A stretch of DNA of 64,000 nt from Coffea arabica (taxonomy: Eukaryota > Streptophyta > Magnoliopsida > Gentianales > Rubiaceae): assembly GCF_036785885.1 (NCBI RefSeq), contig NC_092320.1, positions 28,645,557-28,709,556 on the forward strand, in the 5' to 3' direction. This document shows positions 48,530 through 59,845 of the stretch, in pieces (the stretch's first letter is position 1; each line of letters begins with the position of its first letter). Made by a program: the position numbers and the translations under genes. The notes beneath the pieces are model-generated. The model was not told where the DNA came from, did not search any database, and saw only the letters and a list, made by a program, of their open reading frames with translations.

Positions 48530-48844
48530 ATGACTCAAACGCTTATTTCTTTTTTGACAAGTATTGAGTCTATTTATGTAAAACGTTCTTGTAAGAATAA
48601 AAGAGGTTTGGAAATTGAACTCCTTATGGAAATAAAATTCTTTCAGTGGAAGAATTACTACGTGAACTCATATAAAGGCAATATCCACGAGAGCAAGAAA
48701 ACTAAACAAATTTACGATCCGTTGAATAAGGAAAGAAACAAATATTTCGTAATCAGTAATCGATTCATAACTTTAAGAATTGGGAATGATAGAAATAGTC
48801 TAAATTTTTTAAAAAAAAGATTATACCGAACTAAAATTAATTGA
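48530..48844 (+). other. Unrecognised 104-codon ORF
   Basis: A Lys/Asn/Ile-rich frame with IELLMEIKFFQWKNYYVN, IYDPLNKERNKYFVISNRFI and LRIGNDRN. The composition and phrasing resemble large plastid-encoded proteins of the ycf type, so a nuclear copy of plastid DNA is one possibility. I could not match it to a specific gene, and the flanks do not look plastid-derived. It has no TATA box or splice context that supports a gene. Confidence 0.2.
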
Positions 48845-49039
48845 TGATAGGTGAATTTTGGACAAGTTTGTGATGGCATGCTCATCTATTTCTGAAAGCA
48901 AGACTGGAACCAAAACTCCTTGAACCGCTGGTACAGATTTTTAATGCTTTTTTATATTTAAAAAATAAATATACTGTTAAATATTATATGGGCTAGGAAA
49001 AAATGTTAATACCGACCTTGATTATTTCTCATGGTTCTT

Positions 49040-49262
49040 CTAATGGGTGCCTACTGGATACTCATTAACAAGCATTAAATTTACATATCCTACTATGTAT
49101 ATACACATACTATCAATTATTACTCTCCATTGCATTTATATACTTTTCCTATTTAAATTTACCTACCCTCTTTTGTATTTTCATATTTTCTCTAATTAAT
49201 CTTACATTTCAAAATGATATTTAAAATATATTTTAATGAGTTCCGAAATGGGCACCCATTAG
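49040..49262. mobile_element. Small inverted-repeat element (MITE candidate)
   Basis: CTAATGGGTGCC at 49040-49051 is matched by the exact complement GGCACCCATTAG at 49251-49262, giving a 12-bp terminal inverted repeat around an AT-rich 223-bp body. No clear target duplication, so the call is tentative. Confidence 0.45.
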
Positions 49263-50484
49263 ACACACCTTATTTCTTATTAGAATACAATGATAAGAGC
49301 AATAGAGAAGGGATCTTACCTAACTGTTATTTACAAAATCGGTGTAGGAATAGTTTTTCTTACCTTCTCTCTTCTATTTTATTCGAATCATTAGAAGTTC
49401 TTTGGTTTTGATTTTTAAGAACTATATATTCTTTATTTTTGTGATTTTAAATACTAAATGTGAAAGAAAAGGATCCTGGAGTTTTATTTCCTTATAATGC
49501 ATTTTTTTCAGTATCTCCTTTATGTCAATTTTACTTCAAGGAAATAACTCTAAATCAATTTTACTACATCATTTCTTTTAAGTCAAAAGCCTTTTTATTC
49601 TTTTTTGAGGCCATGTAGTAGTATGATTAAGTGTTACATTAGGAAAATAAGCTTATTAAAGTCAATGTCCAACTTGAACAGAATTTTAGGGGTGATTTTC
49701 AAAAGTAAGTGAAGAACATGAAAGAAACTTTATCAGGGTATGCTTAGAAACTAAACATGAGTTGGAAATCTAAAATTTTGTTTTACATATTAAATTTCAT
49801 TTTTTGATCTTAAGAAAAAAGGAAAAAGACTTATGACTAACTACATGCAAGAAAGAGGCACCAATAGAAGACAAACCCCCCCAAAAAAAAACACAGATAA
49901 AACAAATAAATTAATGTTTTTAGTTCTATCATTTTCAAACTTATTCTTATTATTCATGCACGAATTTTGGTGTGTGCTTTTGTTGAAAACTTCTAACTTT
50001 AGTTAAACTTTTAGTAAACTTTTAAGAAAAATAATTGTAACATATGTATCTGTTATACTCATATGGTATTTTACTAACTGTATGGATGACAAAGAGAAAA
50101 TTAAAAAAAAAAAAAAACATCGTGTAAGCAACCGTTTGACCAAAAAAAAAAAAAAGCAATCAACTGCTCAAGGTTGGGTTGCTATGAGTTATATAGGAAT
50201 TATGGTTGTCCAAAGTCACCAAGAAATATCCGAAAGTAATGAATTTTAGCCCTATCATCTACACGGTTGATATTTTGCGACGTAGTTCTGTGGAGTTCTA
50301 AGAAGTAGTTTTTTAGAAAAGTGAGATTTAAATTCAGAAAGTGTATAAAATATAATTGCAGCAATTATTGTCCTACTTACGAGGCTTCAGGCACAAGAAA
50401 CTAGCATAACATGAAGCCTTGTAAGAAACTAATTAATAAGAATGTTCATCAAGATTAATCAAGACAATTTACAGTGCATATTCG

Positions 50485-50973
50485 TATGATTAGATCGTAC
50501 CTAGCAATCAAACAGCTAATAAACAAGTCAAAATTACTCAATTTAACACAGCATCTCCCAATAATGGAACCAAAATCTTTTTAAAAAAAATAGATTTTTT
50601 AGGAGTCTACAATTATTTTTGTCAGTAGCCAATTACCTTTTGCTTCCACTAATCTATAACTTTAAAGTAGATTTTTTTCCGCTTTCTATGATTAGATCGT
50701 ACCTAGCAATTAAATAGCTAATAAACAACCCAAAATTGCTCAACTTTTTCTTTTAGTGTAGATGGAAGGTTTCAAACTCAAGAGCTGCCCTCGCACGGTT
50801 CAACCCATTCCTCTCCATATTCAATTTAACACAGAATCTTCCAATAATGGAACCATAATCTTTTAAAAAGAATAGATTTTGTTTTGGAGTCTAGGTTATT
50901 CTAGAATTATTTTTGTCTGCAGCCAATTAACTTTTGCTTTCGCCAATTTATAACTTTAAAGTAGATTTTTCTT
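50485..50973 (+). repeat. Two-copy tandem duplication (~200-bp unit)
   Basis: Copy 1 (50485-50679) and copy 2 (50687-50973) share TATGATTAGATCGTACCTAG at their start, an AATAATGGAACC block and CTTTAAAGTAGATTTTT at the end. Copy 2 is longer because of a 77-bp insertion at about 50744-50820. The pair ends about 150 bp before the TATA box of the DnaJ gene. Confidence 0.85.
50744..50820 (-). mobile_element. Short SINE-like insertion in duplicate copy 2
   Basis: Present in only one of the two tandem copies. On the minus strand it carries GAGTTTGAAACCTTCC, which resembles a tRNA box B, preceded by GGTTGAACCGTGCGAGGGCA. Flanking TCAA occurs on both sides. Class is tentative. Confidence 0.35.
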
Positions 50974-51120
50974 TGGGAAAGTAATTTTAGCGAAAATTTC
51001 TCTTACCGAAGGCACCTTCCAGTCAAGAATTACGAGGCAAAAAAATACTTAACATATAAATTTCCCTTAGAGCAAAAATACAGTAATGGCAAGTTTCTCA
51101 CCTTTCTCTCACCTATAGCC

Positions 51121-51128
51121 TATATAAA
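51121..51128 (+). promoter_or_regulatory. TATA box of the DnaJ-CTD gene
   Basis: TATATAAA, with a pyrimidine-rich stretch (TTTCTCACCTTTCTCTCACC) just upstream. It is 75 bases before the ATG at 51203, giving a predicted leader of about 50 bases. Confidence 0.65.
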
Positions 51129-51202
51129 CTACCCTAGCTAGTCATTGGTATCCACCGCATAAACCCTTGTGGCAGTTCTGTCCAAATCTTGTCGAGGGCA
51201 AA

Positions 51203-52431
51203 ATGTTGAGAGAAACCATGGGGAAGTTATGCTCGAAAGGTTTCGACAAGGGCACCAGCCATAGGAAAGCACCACCTCCGGTTTGGTGCCCATTGAGGTG
51301 CACTCTAGACGAGCTCTACAATGGAGTGGAAAAGACGATCAAGTTTCCCGGAGGACGCATGAAGCTCCTCCCTGATCCTGGGTATGTATATGTTTTTTGT
51401 AATTAACATCTTTCCTTATTCCTACATCTAAATTAATATGACAAATTTATCATAAAATTTATTGTGTATCATTGATATGGAATATTGATTTTCTGAAAGA
51501 ATCAATTTGAAAGCGAATTGATGAGTTATAATATCAGTTAGTTATTTAGCACCCATAATAAAAATTAACGGTTTATCTTTTTTAAGCTTTTTGGTGATAT
51601 ATATATATATATATATATGTGTATATATATGTACATTTAGATTTACTATCTCTTTTTTTTTTTTTAAAAATTTTCCGACGTACATATTGAGTTTTAAGAT
51701 TATTTAGATGGGGAAAGATTGGGTTAAGTAGCGATGAGAAAAGGATTTTAAATAAGAGATCTTGGTTCAAGAATTCTCATTTTCAAATAAAAAAATTTAT
51801 TTAAATAGGAATATTTCTAAGAAGTATTGCTTGTCATTGACAAAGTACGCTTTCTAAAATATTTTTTCTCAGATATATCATATCAACAAACTGCTATGAC
51901 AAACGATGTCTAAACATTCTTCCAAATAACCTCCAACCCAAAAATAATCTAATGCATTTACATTGAACTTGTAGCGTGATAGCACCGAATGCGGATCCGG
52001 AGACACTTGTGGTGGAAATCCCAGCGGGTGCAAAGAACGGCTTGAAAATTGTATATCCGCGCAGGGTCATTCTAGACGACAGAAAGGTCCCCAGGGATGT
52101 GATCGTTGACGTGATAGAAGAGCCTCATGCTGAATTCCACAGGCAGGGCAATGATTTGTGGGCTATAAGGAAAATTCCGCTGATGGAATACGTTACCAAT
52201 GAAGCCCTTACAATCGAAACATTGGATAAGCGTCTTCTAACTGTTCCGAAGATAGAACCTGGGTGTGTTATAGAGATTCCCAACGAAGGCATGCCTTGTT
52301 GGCACGGTATCGGGGAGACAGGCTCCATATTTGTCAGCTTTGAAGTTATCTACCCAAAGAATCTGAGTTTGACAAGAGAAGAAAAAGATGAACTCAAAAA
52401 GTTGCTGGCTAAGGAGGAGAATAATGTGTGA
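51203..52431 (+). CDS. J-less DnaJ (HSP40) C-terminal domain protein
   Basis: Two exons: 51203-51381 and 51975-52431, with a 593-bp GT...AG intron that keeps the frame. The product is 211 residues. Exon 1 carries PPVWCPLRCTLDELYNGVEK, the start of the type II HSP40 substrate-binding domain I. Exon 2 continues with ETLVVEIPAGAKNGLKIVYP, then VIEEPHAEFHRQGNDLWAIR, domain II (LTIETLDKRLLTVP, PGCVIEIPNEGMP) and SIFVSFEVIYPKNLS before a charged tail ending EENNV. This domain pair binds unfolded client proteins in the cytosol, normally next to an Hsp70-recruiting J domain. Here there is no J domain, HPD motif or Gly/Phe linker in the 50 kb upstream, and a TATA box sits where they would be. ATG 51218 (ACCATGGGG) is an alternative start in a better context. 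Plants have other J-less DnaJ peptide-binding proteins. It could also be an expressed partial duplicate. Confidence 0.85.
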
Positions 52432-52434
52432 TGA

Positions 52435-53451
52435 ATTACATAAGTGGATCAAGTAACAATGCTGTGGGCAGTCTCGTGATTGTGTCATGTGTCTTTCTTT
52501 AGTACTAGTAATGGATTGTGACTATTGCATTTGGTTTATTTCCATCGAGTTCTAGTATAGTTTTCAGATTTTTAATTAGCTAGGTATAAGGATGATTTGT
52601 TCGTGTTTTAAGTTGTTCTCTATCTTTGCCACATCGGCCACATGCTATATCAAATTCGATTCCATTGTTTTTAGAGTTAATAATACTTTGTCATGATAAT
52701 ACCCTATCACCCTCACGTTCAAAAATATAAATTTTGCCCCCCAAAATGAAGAGCGTTTGTAGTTTTAACTTTTATCACTTATGTGAATATTTTTCTTTCT
52801 AAATTACCCTCAACATTTCCTAGTTTGTAAATGGTCAACTTTCGAGCCTTTGCATTTTTTAACTATAAATTCATCTCAATATTCTGCTATTAAGTTACTT
52901 TATTGCATTAGCATATGTATATTTTAACACTGCTTCAAACGTGAGTGGCCCCGCCTCGACCCCCACTTTTATCTAATATATCATATTGCTAATGTGAATT
53001 TTTACGCTGCAATTTAAAATAAATAATGTGGTATTTTATTATGATAAAAGAACATGCTCTTTCTCGACAATGTATGGTATTTGTGGTAAGAAATTGATTT
53101 TGTATGTTAAATCTATTTGATTTTTTTATTTGTCACATGTTGCATATTATTTATAAAAATGCAATGTCTATTGATTTAGATTTCACATAGTATTCACATA
53201 GTATCAAATATGAATATATGAAATTTAAAAGATCAAAGTGATTTTTATTACTTTTCATACTAGTCAGATTCAACAAGTTGCACTCAAAGTATGCAGACAA
53301 GACAAGATGCTCAGACAACTAGCAAAGGATCGAGCCCAAAGGAGAAAAGACCTTGGATCCTTTATATATATATAAAGGGTAGTGGTCACTTATGGGGGTA
53401 TCCGTGTGGGTACTAGAGCAGGGTAGGAGTAGTGGGAGAGCCGGGGTATAG
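52435..53451. other. Non-coding stretch downstream of DnaJ-CTD
   Basis: No gene recognised. It presumably includes the 3' untranslated region, but no clear AATAAA signal is placed. The last ~100 bases are unusually GC-rich. Confidence 0.5.
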
Positions 53452-53460
53452 GGCAGGGGC

Positions 53461-54509
53461 TAGAGGTGGCAATTTGTCCCTAGTCCCAATGGACTACCAT
53501 GCCCGTGGAGACTTTGGGTGGGATGAGTATTGTAATTTGATATTGGGTTTAAAATGAGACAAATCCCAATTATACCCATTAATTGATGGGAAATTTTGGG
53601 AAATACTTGGGTACCCATTGAACCCAAATATCTCACCAAAAAATTTAATTTATTCAAAAATTATCTCTAACAGTTTTTCTAGTCATACCAGCAAATATAA
53701 TCTAGCAGTCTTTCTAGTCATTATCCACAAGAATTTCCAGCATTTCAGTCAGTTTAGACTTGCTATCCACGGACAATGATGAAAATAAATATTCAACACT
53801 CTAAGTGCCTTGGCCATCTTGATATCTGTTGGAATATGGCTATATATCTATCTTTTCCTTTATTTGTTAATCCAATTTTTGGTGGGAATCCTGAGTATAA
53901 GGCACTTGCATGTTTATTTTCTTGTTAGCTATTTCCTTTGCCTTTTTGTTTTCATGCTTTTGAGGAAGTGAAAACGTCAACTTCATATACGAATAAACCA
54001 AAATGTTCATTCTTTTGGTTTAATCCAGAGAGAATATATGTTCATTTTTACCAAAATATCATGTCTTTTTTAAGCAATTATTGATCATTCTAGAGTGTAA
54101 ACCAATGTTATTCCGACTCAGTGGACTAATTTGATTACCCAATGCTGCTACTTGCTAACTCAAAGATCATTTTTTTATGGTAATATGATTTTATTGGAAA
54201 TTGCATTACATTCCTCATTTGATGAAAAGATGAATTCATGAAAATATAAATTCACAATAAGACTAAAAGAAATTTAATAAATAAAAAATATTAAAGTTAT
54301 ATAAAAAATAAAAAATGAATTAAACGAAAAAATATATATAGAAAATAGATTTGGATATTGGGATGGATCAATCTAAACCCATTCCAAAGTGATCTCGTCC
54401 AAGTTAGTCCCAAAATACATATCAATAAGGTTGGGCCCAAACCCATATAATTCGGTTGTATCTCAAAGCTAATCAAATCCCGCCCATCCCACCCATTTTG
54501 TCACCTCTA
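53461..54509. mobile_element. Non-autonomous hAT element 1
   Basis: 1049 bp with ends TAGAGGTGGCAATTTG and, in complement, TAGAGGTGACAAAATG, close to the 38409-43265 hAT ends. It is flanked by GGCAGGGG (53452-53459) and GGCAGGGA (54510-54517), an 8-bp duplication with one mismatch, with one extra base at the left junction. Subterminal CCCAAT/ATGGGTT motifs mirror each other. There is no transposase. Confidence 0.7.
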
Positions 54510-54584
54510 GGCAGGGAGCAAGAGGAGCTATTTTTGGCGTAAGATAGGGGCTGATACCTTTGCTTTCTAGCAACGCCTTTACAC

Positions 54585-55943
54585 TAGGGGTGGGCACGGG
54601 TCAGGTACCCGCCCCTAACAAATGGCTGACTCGACCCTAAAATATCGGATCAACCATTTTGCGACCCTAACCCGCTCCTAATGTTTTCGGGTACCCGAAA
54701 AAAAAGGAGCGGGTCATAGGGTATCCGCCCCTAAAAAAAAACTATTTTCCAATAAAAAAATATTTTTCACTTAATATCAATATGTTTTCCAATAAAAAAA
54801 AGTATGCTTTCTAATTAACATTGGTAGATATATTATAATCAAAATCCATGCATCACCATTCTCACACATTTCATCCAATAATCTAACTGATTTCATAAAT
54901 TTAGTACATATTAGAATTATAATATTTAATAGATAAAACAAAATTTTATAATAATTTTAAGTACATCACCGTTCTCACGCATTTCATCCTTCTATAACAT
55001 AACAAACACAAGAATAATAAGTATATGGCAACTTTTCCAACTTTTCCAAGTATAACAAACCCAAGGATAAAACGAAGTTTTATGATAATTTTGAGTACAT
55101 CACCATTCTCACGCATTTCATCCCTTTACAACATAACAAACACAAGAATAATAAGTATATGGCAACTTTTCCAACTTCCTTAAGGATATTATGGTACAAG
55201 ATTGCATCCAAAATGAGTCGATTGTGGAATCAAGTCCGGAAAAGAATTGAACAGAGCTAATAATTTTTGAAGAAAGTATAACCAAAGTAATCTTGAAAAA
55301 TTTTTCCCAACTTTCTTATATCTTTGGAATAGACCTTGTTGCATTAAAGGTGATGAAAAAGAAAAATAAATTTCTTGCACTAAAATAAAAGGAAACAAAT
55401 TTAAGAGACACAATTGTAATAAAATAAATAAATAAATGAAAGACACAAATGTTTTAATTATCTAACTAACAGAAAATTGGAGCTCCAAACACAAATTTTT
55501 GATTGAATTGATCAAAATTTTGCAGAAAAGATTGATGGAAGTAGAATAAAAATAAAAAAGGATGAAAGGGATGAACAATTTTTATGATAGAGTTTCACAA
55601 ATTTTTCTTTGTTTTATTCATTTGGTTCAGGTTTCACCAAGAATATTCACTTTTTTTAGACAAGATGAGGAGAGGCGGATCATATGAGATTAAAATATGA
55701 GATTGTGAACCACTTTACTTACACTTAGGATTAAAAATTATAAAATTATATAATGAACCCTTATTTTTTTAATATTTACATAATATACCCTGCGGGTCGG
55801 GTACCCGCGGGTTTTTATTTTGTTGATCCGTATTCGTATCCGTTTTTGCGGGTACCCAACCCGCATCTGCCCCGCCAAGAAAAATCGGATCGGATATCAT
55901 ATTTTTCGATTCGGATCGGGATCGAATTTTTTGCCTGCCCCTA
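54585..55943. mobile_element. Non-autonomous hAT element 2, in P450 exon
   Basis: 1359 bp with ends TAGGGGTGGGCACGGG and, in complement, TAGGGGCAGGCAAAAA. An 8-bp duplication with one mismatch flanks it: CTTTACAC (54577-54584) and CTTGACAC (55944-55951). Subterminal GGTACCCGC / GCGGGTACCC motifs occur on both sides. It has no transposase. It is inserted in the third exon of the P450 pseudogene, just 75 bp from element 1. Confidence 0.8.
54846..55185 (+). repeat. Three tandem-like repeats inside hAT element 2
   Basis: The block beginning CATCACCRTTCTCACRCATTT starts near 54850, 54965 and 55098. The last two copies align for about 90 bases (through ATAATAAGTATATGGCAAC). Unit spacing is about 115-135 bp. 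Confidence 0.75.
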
Positions 55944-56883
55944 CTTGACACTAGCAGTCATTTCTGGTACCTTGCTCTGTGCAAAAGTTTATTCTTATGA
56001 GAAGCAAATCATATATAGGGAATTACTCGAGCAATATTATATGCCAAATTCACTTCCCATTTTCATATATATGGACAACAAGCTTTCTTATTCTTGACTC
56101 GTGATGTGATTAACATAGAAGAAGGCTTACCTTTAGGCTCTCTGCAAGGAATGAGTGGTTTGCCAGTTTGTGTACTTTAGCCCATTTTTTCCCCTCATTT
56201 GTTATGAGCGCCTCACATATTAATTTGATAATTTCTTTGCAATGCCTTCCATATCCATTTTCTGGTAAGCACCTTCTCTGTTGGTTAGTAATTCCTTGAT
56301 TAGCTCTGCATCTATCATAATTAATTGGGCTTGTGAACCATGCCAACTAATAAATAGTTCTTACCTGTCAGCCGAAACAGAAAACCATGAAAACAAGATT
56401 GAGAATGAAGCAACTTTTAGAAGAAAAATCAGTATCGAACTCGAACTAGCATGCCACAGAATCTTATTGCAGCTTACAGGAGTTAATTATTTTCATCTCA
56501 GTTGGATTACAGTGCAGGAGCAAGAAATCAGAAAATTGTGCATTTTTCTGCTGAGTTTCGGAAACAAACGTACAAAACTTGTTAAGGCAGAACTGCTACT
56601 TACCATGGATTTTTGTCCATAAGTGAATATGAGGCTGAATTTTGATATAGCGAGATATCTCCATAGATCTGCTCATAGATTAACTTCTCATGTTTGTGAT
56701 CTCTTTAGGGTTTCCATAGGGAAGAAACTTAAAAGCAGGCCCCTTGATTCCCTTGGAACTTATGATCCTCTAATTCGATTTGGGAATCCACCATACCTTA
56801 CGAAGGAACCGAATGAAAGTCCAAAGGTTGTAGAGTAAAACAGTGTTGAAGAAGCAGAACATGAGAACCTCATTAATACCCAT
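55944..56883 (-). pseudogene. Cytochrome P450 (CYP72-clan, CYP749-like) 5' fragment
   Basis: Three proposed exons on the minus strand. Exon 1 (56883-56604) starts with a hydrophobic anchor, then RFLRKVWWIP, GIKGPAFKFLPYGNPKEI and IQPHIHLWTKIHG. A 239-bp GT...AG intron follows. Exon 2 (56364-56131) reads AELIKELLTNREGAY and, after a frameshift, ITNEGKKWAKVHKLANHSF then AESLK at a GTAAGC donor. Exon 3 (from 55976, after TTTTGCACAG) begins SKVPEMTASVK and is cut by the hAT element at 55943. P450s of this group are membrane-bound monooxygenases. Two in-frame stops in exon 1, at least two frameshifts in exon 2, and the absence of the I-helix, ExxR and heme-binding Cys regions make it non-functional. 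Confidence 0.8.
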
Positions 56884-58198
56884 ACTTGATTGGGTTATGA
56901 ACTGATAATCGAATCTAATTTAGATGCCCATGAATTATTTGTTCTTGAGCATTTTACAATGTGATATGGCTGCGTATCCACAAATGAATATTACGAAAAG
57001 ACAGATCCATCAACATCTGTCTACCATAGCTTATTAAATTGCTGCATATCTGAAATAGGAAAAGGCAAGTATATATGGTAAAGATACTAGGCATGGATGC
57101 GTCAATGATCCCACGATTTAGAATATTTATGACTGCGTTCATGGCCAAGTTGTTGGACAAATTAGTACACACAAACACAAACACAAACACATACATATAT
57201 ATTTATATGTACACACACGTATCTTGCAAAATTTTTTTTGTATAGTGGGCAAATTACACATCTTGACACAGTTTTTCATTTGTAGACACAGTTATTATTT
57301 GTATATTGGGCGGAGCCGCATATAGTTGAGGGTGGGAAATTTCCCCTCCCCCAACCCTTAACTTTGGTAAAATCACAAAATAACCTTAGGAAATTTGAGA
57401 AGTTTTTGAATTATATTATATATTTGTCCTCTAAATATTGTGCAATCAGCTTTTATAGTTGCATTGCCCCTTAACTATTTAGATATCATAATGATCATCT
57501 TTTGTTAGACTCTTGGACCTTCTTCAAGTTATATAATGATTGATCCATTTGGATTGAAAGTTATTTGAATTTTTTTTTACTATTGCAATTTTTTATGTGA
57601 AGTATGCGAGATGGAAAAAATGTTGGAAAACATGTGTTTAAGACAAATAAGAAATATTTTTTTTTAGATTTTTTCAAATTTTTTATGTTCCTAACTAAAA
57701 TAAGTAGAATGATCTTATTGCTCAATTAACGTTACAAAATTAGATTTAATGGTACATATAACAAATATGTCTATCAAACAATGTTAACACATCAGACATG
57801 ACAGTTACACATTGCACCCCTTGATTTAGGGTCCTAGTTCCATCTCTGAAATTGGATTCTAAATTTAAGCTCAATTTTTTTTTTTTTTTTTTTTTGTGAA
57901 TCTTGCTAGGTATAAATAGATTGGAAATAAAAATGTTAGTTCTACCACTCAAGCCCTACATCAAAGTAGTTCTTGGAGTGAGAAGAGTAAAAATCGACAA
58001 GAAATTTGCATTACAATTATTTTTTAAGTACTCTTAAATATGTTTATGCTTGTCAACACAACAGAGAAAATATGTAATAAACTTTTATAGTATTAATGTA
58101 TGATAAAATACAAAATTTTTAAAATGATAAATTTGTAGTTTATGTGACATTAAAAAATAGCAAACGCTTGTATCATTCTTTGTTATTATATTAATTTA
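56884..58198. other. AT-rich non-coding stretch
   Basis: No gene recognised. A short ACACAA-type repeat lies at 57162-57190, a GGCGGAGCCGCAT motif related to the 3217 element at about 57309, and a T-run at 57871-57895. Confidence 0.45.
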
Positions 58199-59330
58199 GT
58201 ACTTGATGCGCCGGATTGATAAGTGTTTATTTTACATCTTATTAGTGTGTATTACTAATTTTCTAGTGTGTTTTAGTCATTTTAGGATTAAATAGCTAGG
58301 TTTCTAGTGGAATTTTTCATTTTGTGGTTAAGTGAGAAAACTTGTGTTTCTATGGATTTAAGTGTGGAAATTTCATGTTTTTGTAGGTTTTAATGATTCA
58401 ATTATCAATTGAAGTAAAATGAGAAGATACTTTATGATTGTTGATGATTTAAAATGGATTTCATGTGACGTGGAAGGATCAAAGGATGAAATGCAATCAA
58501 GAAACAAGAAAAAAAGCATTGGCAGCAATAATACATTTCGATTCTTTGACTTTAATTTGATCTACAAAACTTGGATTGAGATGATTTTTGAACTATTTTA
58601 AAGTGAAGAGGAAGGATTACAATTCTTATGAAGACATAAAATACTAGTTCTCATGTTTTTATAGTCAAAAGTTCAAATTACTGAAGTACTTTTTCTGCTG
58701 CGGTGCTTTGAAATGGTCATTTGACCAGTCATTAGTATTTTGAACATAACTTAGCATCCAGATCTCCAAATGACTTGATTCTTGAGCTATTCAAAAGCTA
58801 ACTCAAAGAACTACAACATTCTTGTTTTGTATATAATATTTGATTCAACCTTCTTCATAGAGAAATTTTCATATCAATATAGGACTAGATTTAAGTCCGG
58901 ATTGTGGGTCAAATTCAAGGTAGAATGCAATCTTTTAGAGGAAAAATAGAGCATCAATCGAGCCGTGAACAGTAATCTATCTAGGGCTGGATTTTGGGTA
59001 AGATTGCATTCAGAGAAGATGGCTGAACTTGCTCAAATTGCTCAATCATTTCATACCTTTAATGGTACATCAAGGAATGATTTTTCTGCTGAAAGTAAAG
59101 CTCTAGAATACTCTTTTAGACATTCTTCTTTCTATATAAACATATTTTAAGCAAGAATCAAAGGAAACTTTTGGAGGTGGAAGAAAAACACCACAAGATG
59201 CAGAACTTTGCTAGTTTCTTAGTTCTTTGGGTTAGTGTAGGTTAGGTGGTTTTATTATGAACTTGTATGGATCTCAATTTGGATGAAGACGAAGATCGAA
59301 GAAGGAAAAAAGGGAGGCTCACATGTGATA
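58199..59330. mobile_element. LTR-like unclassified sequence
   Basis: Composition and phrasing resemble plant gypsy LTRs or leaders: long AT-rich low-ORF sequence with GAGCTATTC, TCCAAATGACTTGATTCTTGAG and CAGTGCGGTGC-like stretches. No paired LTR, termini or target duplication could be defined. Confidence 0.25.
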
Positions 59331-59845
59331 GGTGATACGAATCTCGTTGGCGACGAAGATTCGTGACCCAAGATCGCTTGTTGGATTTCCGATTGACGAC
59401 CAAGGAAGGTAGCAGCGGAAACCCTACAACCCCTCTAATCCCCGTGACTACGAACTTGTTGATATTATCTCAACCTGTAATCAAACGAATTAGCGAACCT
59501 CAAGCAAGTGTAGAAGGCGCCACAACTCAAGTGTGATTCTTGAATTGATAAGCCAACAAGAACACTGGAGTATAACTCTAAGTTGTTCAAGGGATGCTCG
59601 AAAGCTATAGAGAAAATTATCTCACATGATTTATGATAAAAGTGTCTCCCCTTTTATTGATGTATTATGGCCTGTTATATAGGGTACAAGTAATACCTAA
59701 TCTGATAAAGAAAGTAAAGCTAAAGGTACGGCTTGTATGGGCCCTAACTAGTGAAGGAAACGGAAAAGGAAACGACGGCCTCAACCCTCGACGGATAGGG
59801 CTTCATGCGGACTTTCCTTCCTAGGTAGCCCACCTTAACATATAG
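59331..59845 (-). mobile_element. Probable LTR/leader of minus-strand gypsy
   Basis: Read on the minus strand it contains CCCTATATAACAGG (TATA-like, near 59680) and, about 30 bases on, AATAAAAGGGG (polyadenylation-like), the compact layout of an LTR promoter and R region. It lies downstream of the minus-strand pol tail at 63629-63997 once the solo LTR between them is ignored. Borders are not defined. Confidence 0.4.

Larger units (their letters stand above)
47053..50484. other. AT-rich non-coding stretch
   Basis: No gene is supported. It contains the TA repeat at 48061-48095 and a truncated GTTTGGAT-family MITE start near 48316. An ORF and a small inverted-repeat element are listed separately. 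Confidence 0.45.

Noticed and set aside
56281..56838. Plus-strand ORFs of 113 and 71 codons
   Set aside because: They are antisense to the P450 pseudogene exons and intron and have no domain.
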